A DNA stretch of 64,000 nucleotides, from contig DASZWJ010000006.1 of the NCBI GenBank assembly GCA_035546635.1, forward strand, positions 62,001-126,000, read 5' to 3'. Both the position numbers and the translations under genes were made by a program. The notes under the pieces were generated by a model. It did not search any database. It was not told where the DNA came from and was given only the letters and a program-made list of their open reading frames with translations. The DNA comes from Gammaproteobacteria bacterium (GTDB lineage: Bacteria; Pseudomonadota; Gammaproteobacteria; JAURND01). Position 1 is the first letter of the stretch. Each line of letters begins with the position of its first letter. Below, piece after piece: positions 16,603-24,663 of the stretch.

Positions 16603-18600
16603 ATGTTCAAAAAAATCCTTATTGCTAACCGCGGCGAGATCGCCTGCCGCGTGATACGCACTGCTAAACGGCTCAATATCCAGACAGTAGCCATTTACTC
16701 TAAAGCCGATCAACACGCGCTGCACGTCAAACTGGCAGATGAATCTTATTGCATTGGCGCTGCCCCCTCTAGCGAGAGCTATTTATGCGGCGAGGCTATC
16801 ATTCAAGTAGCGCACAACGCACAAGCACAAGCAATACACCCAGGATATGGTTTTTTATCAGAAAATGCAGATTTTGCAGAACGCTGCACAGAAGCCGGCA
16901 TTGTATTCATTGGACCGCCCGCAACTGCCATCCGCGCCATGGGCGAAAAAAACACCGCCAAACAACTCATGCAAAACGCCAATGTGCCAGTTATTCCCGG
17001 CTATCACCAAGCAGTTCAAGATGATACAACACTAAAACAAGCCGCTGCTACCATCGGTTATCCCGTGCTAATTAAAGCCGTAGCCGGTGGGGGCGGCAAA
17101 GGCATGCGAGTCGTTACAGACCCTGAAAATTTTATTGAAGCACTCAATGCTGCTCGAAACGAAGCCAAAGCCAGTTTCGGCGATGATCGTGTCCTATTAG
17201 AAAAATACCTGCAACACTCCCGACATGTAGAAGTCCAAGTATTTGCGGATGCCCACCAAAACGCCGTGTATTTATTTGAACGTGACTGTTCCCTGCAGCG
17301 CCGCCATCAAAAAATTATAGAAGAAGCACCCGCCCCCGGCCTCACCGCTGAACTACGCCAAGCCATGGGGCAAGCTGCCGTCAATGCTGCAAAAGCTATT
17401 CATTACCGAGGCGCTGGGACTATAGAGTTTTTACTGTCAGAAGAAGGTAGCTTTTATTTCATGGAAATGAACACCCGCCTCCAAGTCGAACATCCCATTA
17501 CAGAAATGATTACCAGGCAGGATTTAGTGGAATGGCAATTACGTGTTGCTAATGGCGAACCCTTGCCCATTACCCAACAATCCGCATTATCACTATCCGG
17601 TCATGCGTTTGAAGCACGAATTTACGCCGAAGATCCGCAAAAAGATTTTATGCCATCAACCGGCAAACTCTCTCATCTAAAATTTCCCACTGAAAACGCT
17701 AACGTACGCATAGACACCGGTGTCACGGCAGGCGACAGCATCAGCGTGTACTATGATCCATTAATCGCCAAACTCATTACCTGGGATCAGAACCGAAGTT
17801 TAGCACTAGAACGTCTGCATCACGCATTGACAGAATGCCAAATTGTCGGCGTCACGACCAATCTGGCCTTATTAACAGCGATTACGACTCATCCCGCCTT
17901 TGCAGCTGCAAAACTTGATACCCATTTCATAGAACAGCATATGGATCAGCTGTTAGCACCCTCAAAACCAGTACCAGACTCACTCTTGGCACTGGCTGCG
18001 CTAGGCATATTGATCGAACAACAAACCACACAGAAATCTTCGATCGAAACTGCTTCTGATCCTCACTCACCTTGGTTTCAAAGTGACAGCTGGCGCTTAA
18101 ATCTACCCGCAAAACATAGCATATATCTTAAGACCCAACAGCAGACTTTCAGCGTAACCCTGCAACTGCAAGAAGGCAAAGTAACAACTATCTCCGTTAA
18201 TGAAAACACCCATACGATTGATGATTTTTCATCCCAGGGTAATGAAATCACTGCCGTATTCGATCAACAAAACATCAGCGGTACCTTAGTAACTGCCAAT
18301 AGCCATCTACACCTATTCGCATTAGGCCAACATGTCGTGTTTAATTCTGCCAATCCTCTAACCACCGCCAAAGACACCGAACTCTCACAACGCATCACTG
18401 CCCCTATGCCCGGCGCCCTTACCGAAATTTTTGTGACCCAAGGCCAAACTGTCAAAAAAGGCGACCGCTTACTTACAGTGGAGGCCATGAAAATGCAGCA
18501 TACACTTTATGCGTCTGCTGATGGTAAAGTTAAAGATATATTCTATAAACCTGGGGATTTAATTGAAGAAGGGATGGAGTTAATTTCTTGGGAAGATTGA
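16603..18600 (+). CDS. mccA: Biotin-dependent acyl-CoA carboxylase alpha subunit (methylcrotonyl-CoA carboxylase type)
   Basis: The protein has 665 residues from the ATG at 16603 (MFKKILIANRGEIACRV). The ORF extends upstream, but homologues start here. The order is biotin carboxylase N-domain, ATP-grasp with the glycine-rich AGGGGKGMRV, catalytic EMNTRLQVEHPITEM, a linker domain and a C-terminal biotinyl domain with EAMKM (K630 biotinylated). It carboxylates biotin with bicarbonate and ATP. The carboxyltransferase partner is probably the gene at 40.4-42.0 kb in the leucine-degradation operon, so the two subunits are encoded 22 kb apart. The last 62 bp are duplicated at 20691-20752. Confidence 0.85.
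   Translation: MFKKILIANRGEIACRVIRTAKRLNIQTVAIYSKADQHALHVKLADESYCIGAAPSSESYLCGEAIIQVAHNAQAQAIHPGYGFLSENADFAERCTEAGIVFIGPPATAIRAMGEKNTAKQLMQNANVPVIPGYHQAVQDDTTLKQAAATIGYPVLIKAVAGGGGKGMRVVTDPENFIEALNAARNEAKASFGDDRVLLEKYLQHSRHVEVQVFADAHQNAVYLFERDCSLQRRHQKIIEEAPAPGLTAELRQAMGQAAVNAAKAIHYRGAGTIEFLLSEEGSFYFMEMNTRLQVEHPITEMITRQDLVEWQLRVANGEPLPITQQSALSLSGHAFEARIYAEDPQKDFMPSTGKLSHLKFPTENANVRIDTGVTAGDSISVYYDPLIAKLITWDQNRSLALERLHHALTECQIVGVTTNLALLTAITTHPAFAAAKLDTHFIEQHMDQLLAPSKPVPDSLLALAALGILIEQQTTQKSSIETASDPHSPWFQSDSWRLNLPAKHSIYLKTQQQTFSVTLQLQEGKVTTISVNENTHTIDDFSSQGNEITAVFDQQNISGTLVTANSHLHLFALGQHVVFNSANPLTTAKDTELSQRITAPMPGALTEIFVTQGQTVKKGDRLLTVEAMKMQHTLYASADGKVKDIFYKPGDLIEEGMELISWED
18539..18600 (+). 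repeat. Direct repeat copy 1 (3' end of the carboxylase gene)
   Basis: These 62 bp, encoding the end of the biotinyl domain (FYKPGDLIEEGMELISW), recur at 20691-20752 with three substitutions. They bracket the DUF3298 and AAA ATPase genes, so the 2.1-kb segment appears to have been inserted with, or to have caused, duplication of the carboxylase 3' end. Confidence 0.85.
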
Positions 18601-18637
18601 GAAGAAGGGTCAAGTATTACCCCTTCCTCCTTCTCCC

Positions 18638-19411
18638 TTAATTACTCGGAGCAACACAACGCTCTGGATGATCCACACAGTGCATTAACCAAGGCGCCAG
18701 CGGCACTTCTTTCAAAACCTGATAGGGTACTGCCACTTCTATTGTACCGTAAACTCTTGGTGCGACTTGTGCTTCCTTAAAATGAATCAGGATATCTGCT
18801 GCCCGTAAATTCCAGACACTGAAATTTTCTGGGGTTGGCTCTAAGCCTGCTGCAAAAGGCTGAAGCTCGGGAAATTTTTGTTTTAACACAGTCTTTGAAT
18901 AATCGGCAATGACACTACGATAACCTGAATGGGGTTCAAATAATTCACTCAAGGTTAAGGCTTTCCCGGTACTAAGATCATAGTTTAAAGTTAGCATCGC
19001 ATGAACAGGGTGTGCCTGTTTTTCCATCATGGATTCAGATGTGAATAATACACTAATGATGTGATGCTCATCTGGCTTGCTCACATAGACTTGATAATTA
19101 ATAGATAGATTATTGTGTTTAGATGATAAGAGATGCGCATCCTTTTTGAATTGTGCCACTTGTGACGCCATCATCGATTTCACCAATTGATTAAATGTTC
19201 CCTCATTTTCGGAAAGGCTGACGCCTTTAATTTGAGGATAGACTAAATCAATCCGCGTACCTTGTGATTTATCTTCCTGATGCGTTATTTCAGGAGCTAT
19301 GGTCATATTATCATTCAGCTTTAAAGGTTGAGCTGTGCTTATTGCAAAAATCATCTGAGCATATAAAAACACCAAGCCTGCTATAACTATTAGTTTTATT
19401 TTTTTCATCAT
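18638..19411 (-). CDS. Secreted DUF3298/RsiV-like protein
   Basis: The protein has 257 residues from the ATG at 19411, chosen because AGAGGAAATT precedes it. The N-terminus is a signal peptide (KLIVIAGLVFLYAQMIFA). The mature part has the DUF4163/DUF3298 pattern of RsiV-like periplasmic proteins: YPQIKGV, an ISVLFTSESMM strand, LTLNYDLSTGKALTLSELFE, ILIHFKEAQVAPRVYGTIEV and VPYQVL. A small C-terminal Cys pair (CVDHPERC) is present. Its start overlaps the stop of the AAA ATPase by 4 bp, so it is the second gene of a two-gene operon within the inserted segment. Its role is unknown. Confidence 0.75.
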   Translation of the reverse strand: MMKKIKLIVIAGLVFLYAQMIFAISTAQPLKLNDNMTIAPEITHQEDKSQGTRIDLVYPQIKGVSLSENEGTFNQLVKSMMASQVAQFKKDAHLLSSKHNNLSINYQVYVSKPDEHHIISVLFTSESMMEKQAHPVHAMLTLNYDLSTGKALTLSELFEPHSGYRSVIADYSKTVLKQKFPELQPFAAGLEPTPENFSVWNLRAADILIHFKEAQVAPRVYGTIEVAVPYQVLKEVPLAPWLMHCVDHPERCVAPSN

Positions 19412-20577
19412 AATTTCCTCTCTGTAAAATAATGAGCAACACCTTGCTGCCAAGGATACACCATAACACCATCTAATTGCTTAGGGTAAGGATCTTTACT
19501 GAAACACACAGCTTCACAATCCCCAAAATCTCTAGCAAGCATTCTTAAATTACTGCAATCTGCATTTTGCACATTATTACTGCTTTTAATCTCAATAAAA
19601 AGTATTGGTTGACCCGGGCGTTCTACCACCAAATCAATCTCCGCCCCATCTTTAGTCTGCAGATATGAAAACCGATATTCTCGATGAAAATAATTCGCCA
19701 ACTGTCTAGATTGTAGAATAATGAAATGCTCAAATATTTCACCATACGCGCTGGTTCTTTCTTGCAAAGGTAAAGATAATTGCGAGGTTAATGCTCTTAC
19801 TACCCCCGGATCAAAAAAATAAAACTTAGGAGCTTTACTAAGACGTTTACGAAAAGAATGTTGGAATGCATTGAGGAAAAATCCAAGTAACGTATCTTCA
19901 AGAATTGAAAAATACTTTCCTACCGTTTTAGGAGTCACGCTTACATCCCGCGCAATATTGGAAAAATTAATTATTTTACCATTACTTTGTGCGGAAACTT
20001 CTAAAAAATGCCTGAATGCATCTAATTCACGCACAAACTGCGTTGCCCAAATTTCTTCTTTAAGATAGGTATTTGTATAGGCTTCCAAATACAATTGTTT
20101 TTTTTCATCGGAATCATAGCTAAGTATTTTAGGTAATAACCCCCAGCGCAATGCATCTTGCAATACAAATTGATCTTTTATTTCTATATAGGTAAAAGGA
20201 AATAAATAGTAGACAAAAGCGCGGCCAGCCAAAAGATTAGCTCCACCGTGGCGTAGCTGGCGGGCACTGGAACCTGTTAGTACAAACTTTTTGTCGGTGG
20301 TTTCAATCAAATCATGTACCACATCCAAAAGCTTTGGTAATTTCTGGACTTCATCAATAATAATATGCCGAATATGACCAGGAAGCGCTCGAACGATAGC
20401 GGCTAATTCATCAGGATTTCTTGCGAAATTTCTCTCTTCTCTAGGACTGAGCAAATTAAGATATAAGGCATCAGAAAACCAGGGTAACTCCTTCACTAAG
20501 GTAGTTTTGCCTGTAGCACGTGGGCCAAATAAGAAAAAACTTTCATCTTCGGGTAACTTTAAAAGTCTGTTTATCAT
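19408..20577 (-). CDS. AAA_14 family ATPase with C-terminal DUF4143 domain
   Basis: The protein has 389 residues. Walker A is GPRATGKT (18-25) and Walker B IIIDEVQKLP (72-81). A sensor-like FVLTGSSARQL follows, typical of the AAA_14 group. The C-terminal DUF4143 part contains GEIFEHFIILQ and the PD-(D/E)xK-like ending DGAEIDLVVERPGQPILFIE and IKSS. Such genes are widespread, patchily distributed and often mobile, and their function is poorly understood. Here the gene and its partner lie inside a segment flanked by 62-bp direct repeats, and the upstream region holds a 24-bp inverted repeat. Confidence 0.88.
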   Translation of the reverse strand: MINRLLKLPEDESFFLFGPRATGKTTLVKELPWFSDALYLNLLSPREERNFARNPDELAAIVRALPGHIRHIIIDEVQKLPKLLDVVHDLIETTDKKFVLTGSSARQLRHGGANLLAGRAFVYYLFPFTYIEIKDQFVLQDALRWGLLPKILSYDSDEKKQLYLEAYTNTYLKEEIWATQFVRELDAFRHFLEVSAQSNGKIINFSNIARDVSVTPKTVGKYFSILEDTLLGFFLNAFQHSFRKRLSKAPKFYFFDPGVVRALTSQLSLPLQERTSAYGEIFEHFIILQSRQLANYFHREYRFSYLQTKDGAEIDLVVERPGQPILFIEIKSSNNVQNADCSNLRMLARDFGDCEAVCFSKDPYPKQLDGVMVYPWQQGVAHYFTERKL

Positions 20578-20582
20578 AGAAT

Positions 20583-20675
20583 CTAGGCTCTTTGGGCGAC
20601 TATTTCAGTCATATGATACAAAATTGTACGCCAATTTAGTACTATATAGAAGAAATAGTCGCCCAGTGAGCCTAG
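20583..20675. promoter_or_regulatory. Inverted repeat in the promoter region of the AAA_14 operon
   Basis: The 24-bp arms at 20583-20606 and 20652-20675 (sharing GGGCGACTATTTC and its complement GAAATAGTCGCCC) match with two mismatches around a 45-bp AT-rich spacer. The right arm ends 15 bp before the second copy of the carboxylase repeat. It could be an operator, or the end of the element that brought in the ATPase genes. Confidence 0.55.
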
Positions 20676-20690
20676 GAAAAGGAGGGCGGG

Positions 20691-20752
20691 TATTCTATAA
20701 ACCTGGAGATTTTATTGAAGAAGGGATGGAGTTAATTTCTTGGTAAGATTGA
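20691..20752 (+). repeat. Direct repeat copy 2 (orphan carboxylase 3' end)
   Basis: This is a near copy of 18539-18600 (59 of 62 bases identical). One of the substitutions turns the Gly-Glu-Asp end into an earlier TAA stop. There is no carboxylase coding sequence upstream of it, so it is a displaced fragment marking the right edge of the inserted segment. Confidence 0.85.
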
Positions 20753-20776
20753 ACTTAAAAAGTAATTGCACACATT

Positions 20777-23443
20777 CTAACCAATTCTTTTAGAATCCAT
20801 ACTTTTAGTCACACTTGTTTCATTCTCCTTCGAATCAGCCAAGCCTGGATTGCTTAGTACTCCAAAAAAACCATCTGCAAGCCAATATAAGGCCTTCCTG
20901 GCTAAAGGATTTACCTTTTCCCATTCTTTATCAGTATATTCACACATTTGTTTCATCGTTCTTTCTTGAGCGGGTGAAGCTCTCAATAGAAACGCCTGTA
21001 AGGGACTTTGTTTCCAGCCTCTAACATTTAAAGGAAAATTCAACACTTCAAGCCATGATTCTGAGGTGTAATCACCCAGATGATATATTATATTCAATGC
21101 TTGTATAAGCTTGCTCGAAGCTGCAGCATATAAAGGTGTTTCTCCCTTCCTGCCCCCCAGAGTCAATGGTGTGTTAATTGCTGTGCGCCAGGTTTCTGGG
21201 GTATAGCCACCCCGTCGATACATCTCAGCCAATACTCCAACGTTACCCAGATCAGCCGCAATGTGTAACGGTGTTTGCCCTGTATTGGGACCATGGGTCA
21301 GAGGCGTGTTAAGCATTGCCCGCCAGGTTTCAGGAGTATAGTTACCCAGCTGGTACATGACATCTAATGTTTGCTGCTGGTTGCCTATAATTGCTGCATA
21401 TAAGGCTGTTTCTCCTGATTGTTCTCCCTGCGTCAACGGTGTGTTTATTGCTGTGCGCCAAGATTCAGGTGTATAGCTACCCCGTCGATATATCTCAGCC
21501 AATACTTCCGCGTGACCTTGATCTGCCACAATGTATAAAGGTGTTTTCCATCTATAAGGACTATAGGGCAGAGGCGTGTTAAGCATCGCTCGCCAGGTTT
21601 CAGGAGTATAGTTACCCAGCTGGTACATGACATCTAATGCTTGCTGCTGGTTTTTAATAATTGCTATGTATAAAGGCGTATCTCCTTGCCTATCCCCCAC
21701 ACTTAACGGTGTGTTTATTGCTCTGCGCCAAGTTTCAGGGGTATAGCCACCCCGCTGATACATCTTAGCCAATACTTCCGCATGACCTTGATCTGCCGCT
21801 ATGTATAGAGGCGTTTGTCCTGTATAGGGAGGAGAAAAGACCACAGCCGCGTTAAGAATTTCTCGCCAAGTTTTAGGTGTATAGCCGCCTCTTCGATAGA
21901 TTGTGTCTAAAACGAGATGATAGCCTTCAGTAGCTGCAATAAATACAGGCGATACTCTATTCGGCATATCGGCAATAGTCGCAATAGTCATACGCAATCT
22001 TTCTGGGGTATAGCATCGCTCGCATATCATTTCCAACATCTCATGCCGACCAAATAAAACGGCGGCAAAGATAGGTGTCTTGCCCAACGGTACCGGCGTT
22101 GAAACCGCTATGCGCAAATCATCAGCTGTATACTCGCCCACATCACACATGAGAGATAATAATCGCGTATGACCTTTTGAGACGATGATATATAAAGGTG
22201 TTCTCTGATTAAATTCTGTTTCTTCTATAGTGGTGTTAAATAGTTGACGCCATTCAGCTGATGTGATGTCTCCCTCAGGTATTTCTCTTAGCAAAAGAGT
22301 ATGTAAGATGTTACGCAAAATAGCCTGAACATTAACGTTTAAGATTTCAATCTGATGAGCCAACATATATTCACGAGCTTCTAAATGAATGGGAGCAAAC
22401 CAATCAGCTCGAACTTGATCTAAAGAAAAACCTGCTACTAACCCCATCGCTTGATGTTTATTTAATTCTCTTAACTCTTCGACTGTCCAACCCTTGGTGA
22501 TCGCTTCAGCATGTGCAGGGCTTACCCAAGTTGCAAATAAATCCAAAAAGCTAAAACCCGCCTCCAATAAACTTAGTTTCCAAGACTCTAATCCTCTTAG
22601 TAATGCTTTAGCCAATAATGAATCAGAGCGAAGAAAAGCTATTATTTGTTCTGGTGCTTCCAATGCCAACAGTTCGTTTATGTCTTCGATACAATCTTTA
22701 ATGGAGATTCTTCCTGCCAGAATTTCGCCACGTATCTGTAAAAATACCCTGCGCATATTGGTTTTGAGCAACGAAGCTTCTCCTGGCGGATCAGAATGTA
22801 ATAGCGCCATATGAAAACTTGATAATTTTGAAGCCAGACTCGCTATTAAGGAATCCAGTTCTGCATTTCTTCCGGGATCAAAATCGATGATTTGCGAGGC
22901 ATAGGGCGAAGGTGCTTTTAGTTCTGCTTCATTGGCTTTACGTAAATAATTTTTGCTGACACTAGCCTGGTGCGCGAGTTCGCTTGGAGAGAAATAGTTA
23001 AATATGTTAGAAAGTGGGCCGGCAGGGATTTCATTTATTCTAAAATTTGGTTCAGCTGTTGATTTTGCTTCCTTCATATCAGACGCAGGCTCGAGCTTTT
23101 CTTCGGCTAATAATTTTGGGTTTTCCTTCGATTTTTGTTTAGTTGATTCTATTGTTGATATATCAGCAGTTATTACGACCAGGAGGTCATAAATATTCTT
23201 TTTTAATCTAATATTCCAAATGCCTGTTGTTCTCCCATACAATTCGCTTAATTGTTTCTTTAATATTGAATAATGAGTCAATATTTCTGCCAATTTCATA
23301 GTGGAATCAGTAAAGGATGGGTCAATATCTAAATATAAATTTTTCCAATATTGATATTTATTGAGTAGGAAAGCATATTGTTTGCCTAGAGGAAGCGAAT
23401 CAAATTTCGTATTTTTTTTATCTTTCTCTTCTAAAATGTTCAT
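20777..23443 (-). CDS. F-box and ankyrin-repeat protein, candidate Dot/Icm effector
   Basis: The 888-residue protein has no signal peptide. Residues ~138-175 (INEIPAGPLSNIFNYFSPSE, then LAHQASVSKNYLRKANE) fit the F-box pattern LPxELLxxIFxYLxPxDL...VxKxW. From ~410 on, about ten ankyrin-like units follow, each starting (G)xTPLYIAA, with an extra YTPETWRxxINTPL segment that makes a 45-residue period instead of 33. The C-terminus is Glu/Ser/Lys-rich (DSKENETSVTKS). F-box/ankyrin architecture is eukaryotic-like and known from Legionella effectors such as AnkB. The gene is divergent from icmW. Effector status and ubiquitin-ligase recruitment are inferred, not shown. Confidence 0.82.
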   Translation of the reverse strand: MNILEEKDKKNTKFDSLPLGKQYAFLLNKYQYWKNLYLDIDPSFTDSTMKLAEILTHYSILKKQLSELYGRTTGIWNIRLKKNIYDLLVVITADISTIESTKQKSKENPKLLAEEKLEPASDMKEAKSTAEPNFRINEIPAGPLSNIFNYFSPSELAHQASVSKNYLRKANEAELKAPSPYASQIIDFDPGRNAELDSLIASLASKLSSFHMALLHSDPPGEASLLKTNMRRVFLQIRGEILAGRISIKDCIEDINELLALEAPEQIIAFLRSDSLLAKALLRGLESWKLSLLEAGFSFLDLFATWVSPAHAEAITKGWTVEELRELNKHQAMGLVAGFSLDQVRADWFAPIHLEAREYMLAHQIEILNVNVQAILRNILHTLLLREIPEGDITSAEWRQLFNTTIEETEFNQRTPLYIIVSKGHTRLLSLMCDVGEYTADDLRIAVSTPVPLGKTPIFAAVLFGRHEMLEMICERCYTPERLRMTIATIADMPNRVSPVFIAATEGYHLVLDTIYRRGGYTPKTWREILNAAVVFSPPYTGQTPLYIAADQGHAEVLAKMYQRGGYTPETWRRAINTPLSVGDRQGDTPLYIAIIKNQQQALDVMYQLGNYTPETWRAMLNTPLPYSPYRWKTPLYIVADQGHAEVLAEIYRRGSYTPESWRTAINTPLTQGEQSGETALYAAIIGNQQQTLDVMYQLGNYTPETWRAMLNTPLTHGPNTGQTPLHIAADLGNVGVLAEMYRRGGYTPETWRTAINTPLTLGGRKGETPLYAAASSKLIQALNIIYHLGDYTSESWLEVLNFPLNVRGWKQSPLQAFLLRASPAQERTMKQMCEYTDKEWEKVNPLARKALYWLADGFFGVLSNPGLADSKENETSVTKSMDSKRIG
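21121..21850. repeat. Tandem DNA repeats encoding ankyrin units (135-bp unit, 270-bp higher-order period)
   Basis: Nearly identical blocks recur at 21301 and 21571 (offset 270 bp, about 70 bp with two changes), which equals two 45-codon ankyrin units. Alternate units are more alike than neighbours: 'ADQGHAEVLAEMYRRG' type versus 'IIGNQQQTLDVMYQLG' type. This implies duplication by two-unit steps, recent enough to be visible in the DNA. Confidence 0.75.
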
Positions 23444-23661
23444 TTTTTATATTTCCTACACTTTTAGATACGAACGATGTACTGAATAGTTACAAAAAAT
23501 CTAGAAAGACTTTTTGCTTCAGAAGTAGAAGTGGTATTAGATTTTTATTTAAAGGAATATGCTAGCAAATGAGCCTTAAAACTGTATTAAGCCTCCCATT
23601 TCCCGTTTTTAACGGCTGAAAAGCGTATTTTGGCTTTTTGTTGGTAATTTCAAAAGGTGCA

Positions 23662-23695
23662 CTTAAGAAAACAATAAGATAAATTAGTGTATAAT
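23662..23695 (+). promoter_or_regulatory. Possible promoter of the icmW operon
   Basis: A TATAAT hexamer (23690-23695) lies 40 bp before the icmW start with no good -35 box. CTTAAG (23662-23667) is about 22 bp upstream of it. Coxiella and Legionella icm/dot genes are known to use the PmrA regulator at CTTAAT-containing sites, and this match is only partial, so regulation by PmrA is a guess. Confidence 0.3.
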
Positions 23696-23735
23696 ATAAA
23701 AAATTTAGTAATTCCTCACCCTGGAGCACTAACCT

Positions 23736-24182
23736 ATGCCAGACCTAAGCCTGGAAGCCACACACCGTTTTTGGCATGACTATGAAGACCCCATTATTTA
23801 CCGGGTCGTTACCTTCATGGAAGGGGTAGAAGAATGGACGCTGGATGGAAACCCAGAGTTTGAAGCCTCCATGACCCGCTTAGGTGAAGCGCTGGAAGAC
23901 ATTGGCGGCATCGACCTACAACGCGAAGATGATTTTATTAAACTGGCGGCTTACATCAAAGCCAGCCGCAACTTACGACTATTACAGTGCTTGGATACCG
24001 CACACCCGGGCGCTGCTTCAAAATTATTAATGCATGCTGAGAACACCAGCACCTCCAGCGACGATGTCGCCGGATTATTCTTACGTCGTAATATCGTATT
24101 TGAACGCTTGCGGTTACTGACACGTGTCTTTTCACCTGAAAGATTCGCCATGGTGACCAAGGTTTTGGAGGATAAAGAATGA
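23736..24182 (+). CDS. icmW: Dot/Icm type IVB secretion chaperone IcmW
   Basis: The 148-residue acidic cytoplasmic protein matches IcmW throughout: MPDLSLEATHRFW, YRVVTFMEGVEEWTLDGNPE, a helical centre with LRLLQCLDTAHPGAASKLL, then AGLFLRRNIVFERLRLL. IcmW pairs with IcmS to escort effectors to the DotL coupling complex. GGAG lies about 10 bases before the start. The next gene starts at the icmW stop (ATGA overlap), followed by an icmX-like gene, matching icmW-icmX order with one extra gene inserted. icmV and dotA, which neighbour icmW in Legionella, are not in the window. Confidence 0.95.
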   Translation: MPDLSLEATHRFWHDYEDPIIYRVVTFMEGVEEWTLDGNPEFEASMTRLGEALEDIGGIDLQREDDFIKLAAYIKASRNLRLLQCLDTAHPGAASKLLMHAENTSTSSDDVAGLFLRRNIVFERLRLLTRVFSPERFAMVTKVLEDKE

Positions 24183-24649
24183 AATCAGGTATTTTAGGTT
24201 TAGTATTGTTATTTACTGTCGTCTCAAGCTTTGCGCAATTAAAATGCGACGCTCCCGAGTATACTGAAAATCCAGTGATGCACGATGCGTGTGTCAACTT
24301 GCAAAAAGCCCTAGATGAAAAAATAAAAAACAAAATGGAGAAATTTTCCGAAGGCATCAATAAAGCGAGATCCCGCGTCAACGAAGCAAAACTGAACCAA
24401 GCCATCAGCAACGTACAAAGCACACCCCCCCAAGGCACAGCTGGAAATATACCCAACACGGCCGCGCCCGCCAACCCCGCGCCAGTACAACAAATACCAC
24501 AACAACCAGCACCTGCAGTGAATTACCCAACGCAAACACCCACTGCTCCTGAAGCTGTCACTCCGCCAGCTCCCGCCCCTTCTTCACCGCCGGAGACAGC
24601 TCCAAATAAACCACAAAATTCCAAACCCAAAAACATCCCCTATTATTAA
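24179..24649 (+). CDS. Small secreted proline-rich protein between icmW and icmX
   Basis: The 156-residue protein has a signal peptide (GILGLVLLFTVVSSFAQ). A short mature domain with two cysteines (KCDAPEY and HDACVNL) and a charged helix (EKIKNKMEKFSEGINKARSR) follows, then an ~85-residue Pro/Ala/Gln-rich tail ([15 protein letters not shown]). It overlaps icmW by 4 bp and ends 14 bp before the icmX-like gene, so it is translated with the secretion genes. The low-complexity tail suggests a periplasm-spanning linker. It is not one of the classical 25-odd Dot/Icm components I can recognise, and may be a lineage-specific accessory of the apparatus. Confidence 0.8.
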   Translation: MKSGILGLVLLFTVVSSFAQLKCDAPEYTENPVMHDACVNLQKALDEKIKNKMEKFSEGINKARSRVNEAKLNQAISNVQSTPPQGTAGNIPNTAAPANPAPVQQIPQQPAPAVNYPTQTPTAPEAVTPPAPAPSSPPETAPNKPQNSKPKNIPYY

Positions 24650-24663
24650 ACGCAGGTTTTTTT

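Noticed and set aside
20507..20746. ORF of 79 codons ending in the carboxylase-like sequence KPGDFIEEGMELISW
   Set aside because: Only the last ~20 codons match, and they belong to the displaced 62-bp repeat. The upstream part is antisense to the ATPase gene and its promoter region, so it is not a gene.
23662..23670. PmrA box (CTTAAT-type) upstream of icmW
   Set aside because: CTTAAG is a weak, single half-site match, so it is listed only as part of a low-confidence promoter and not as a regulator site.
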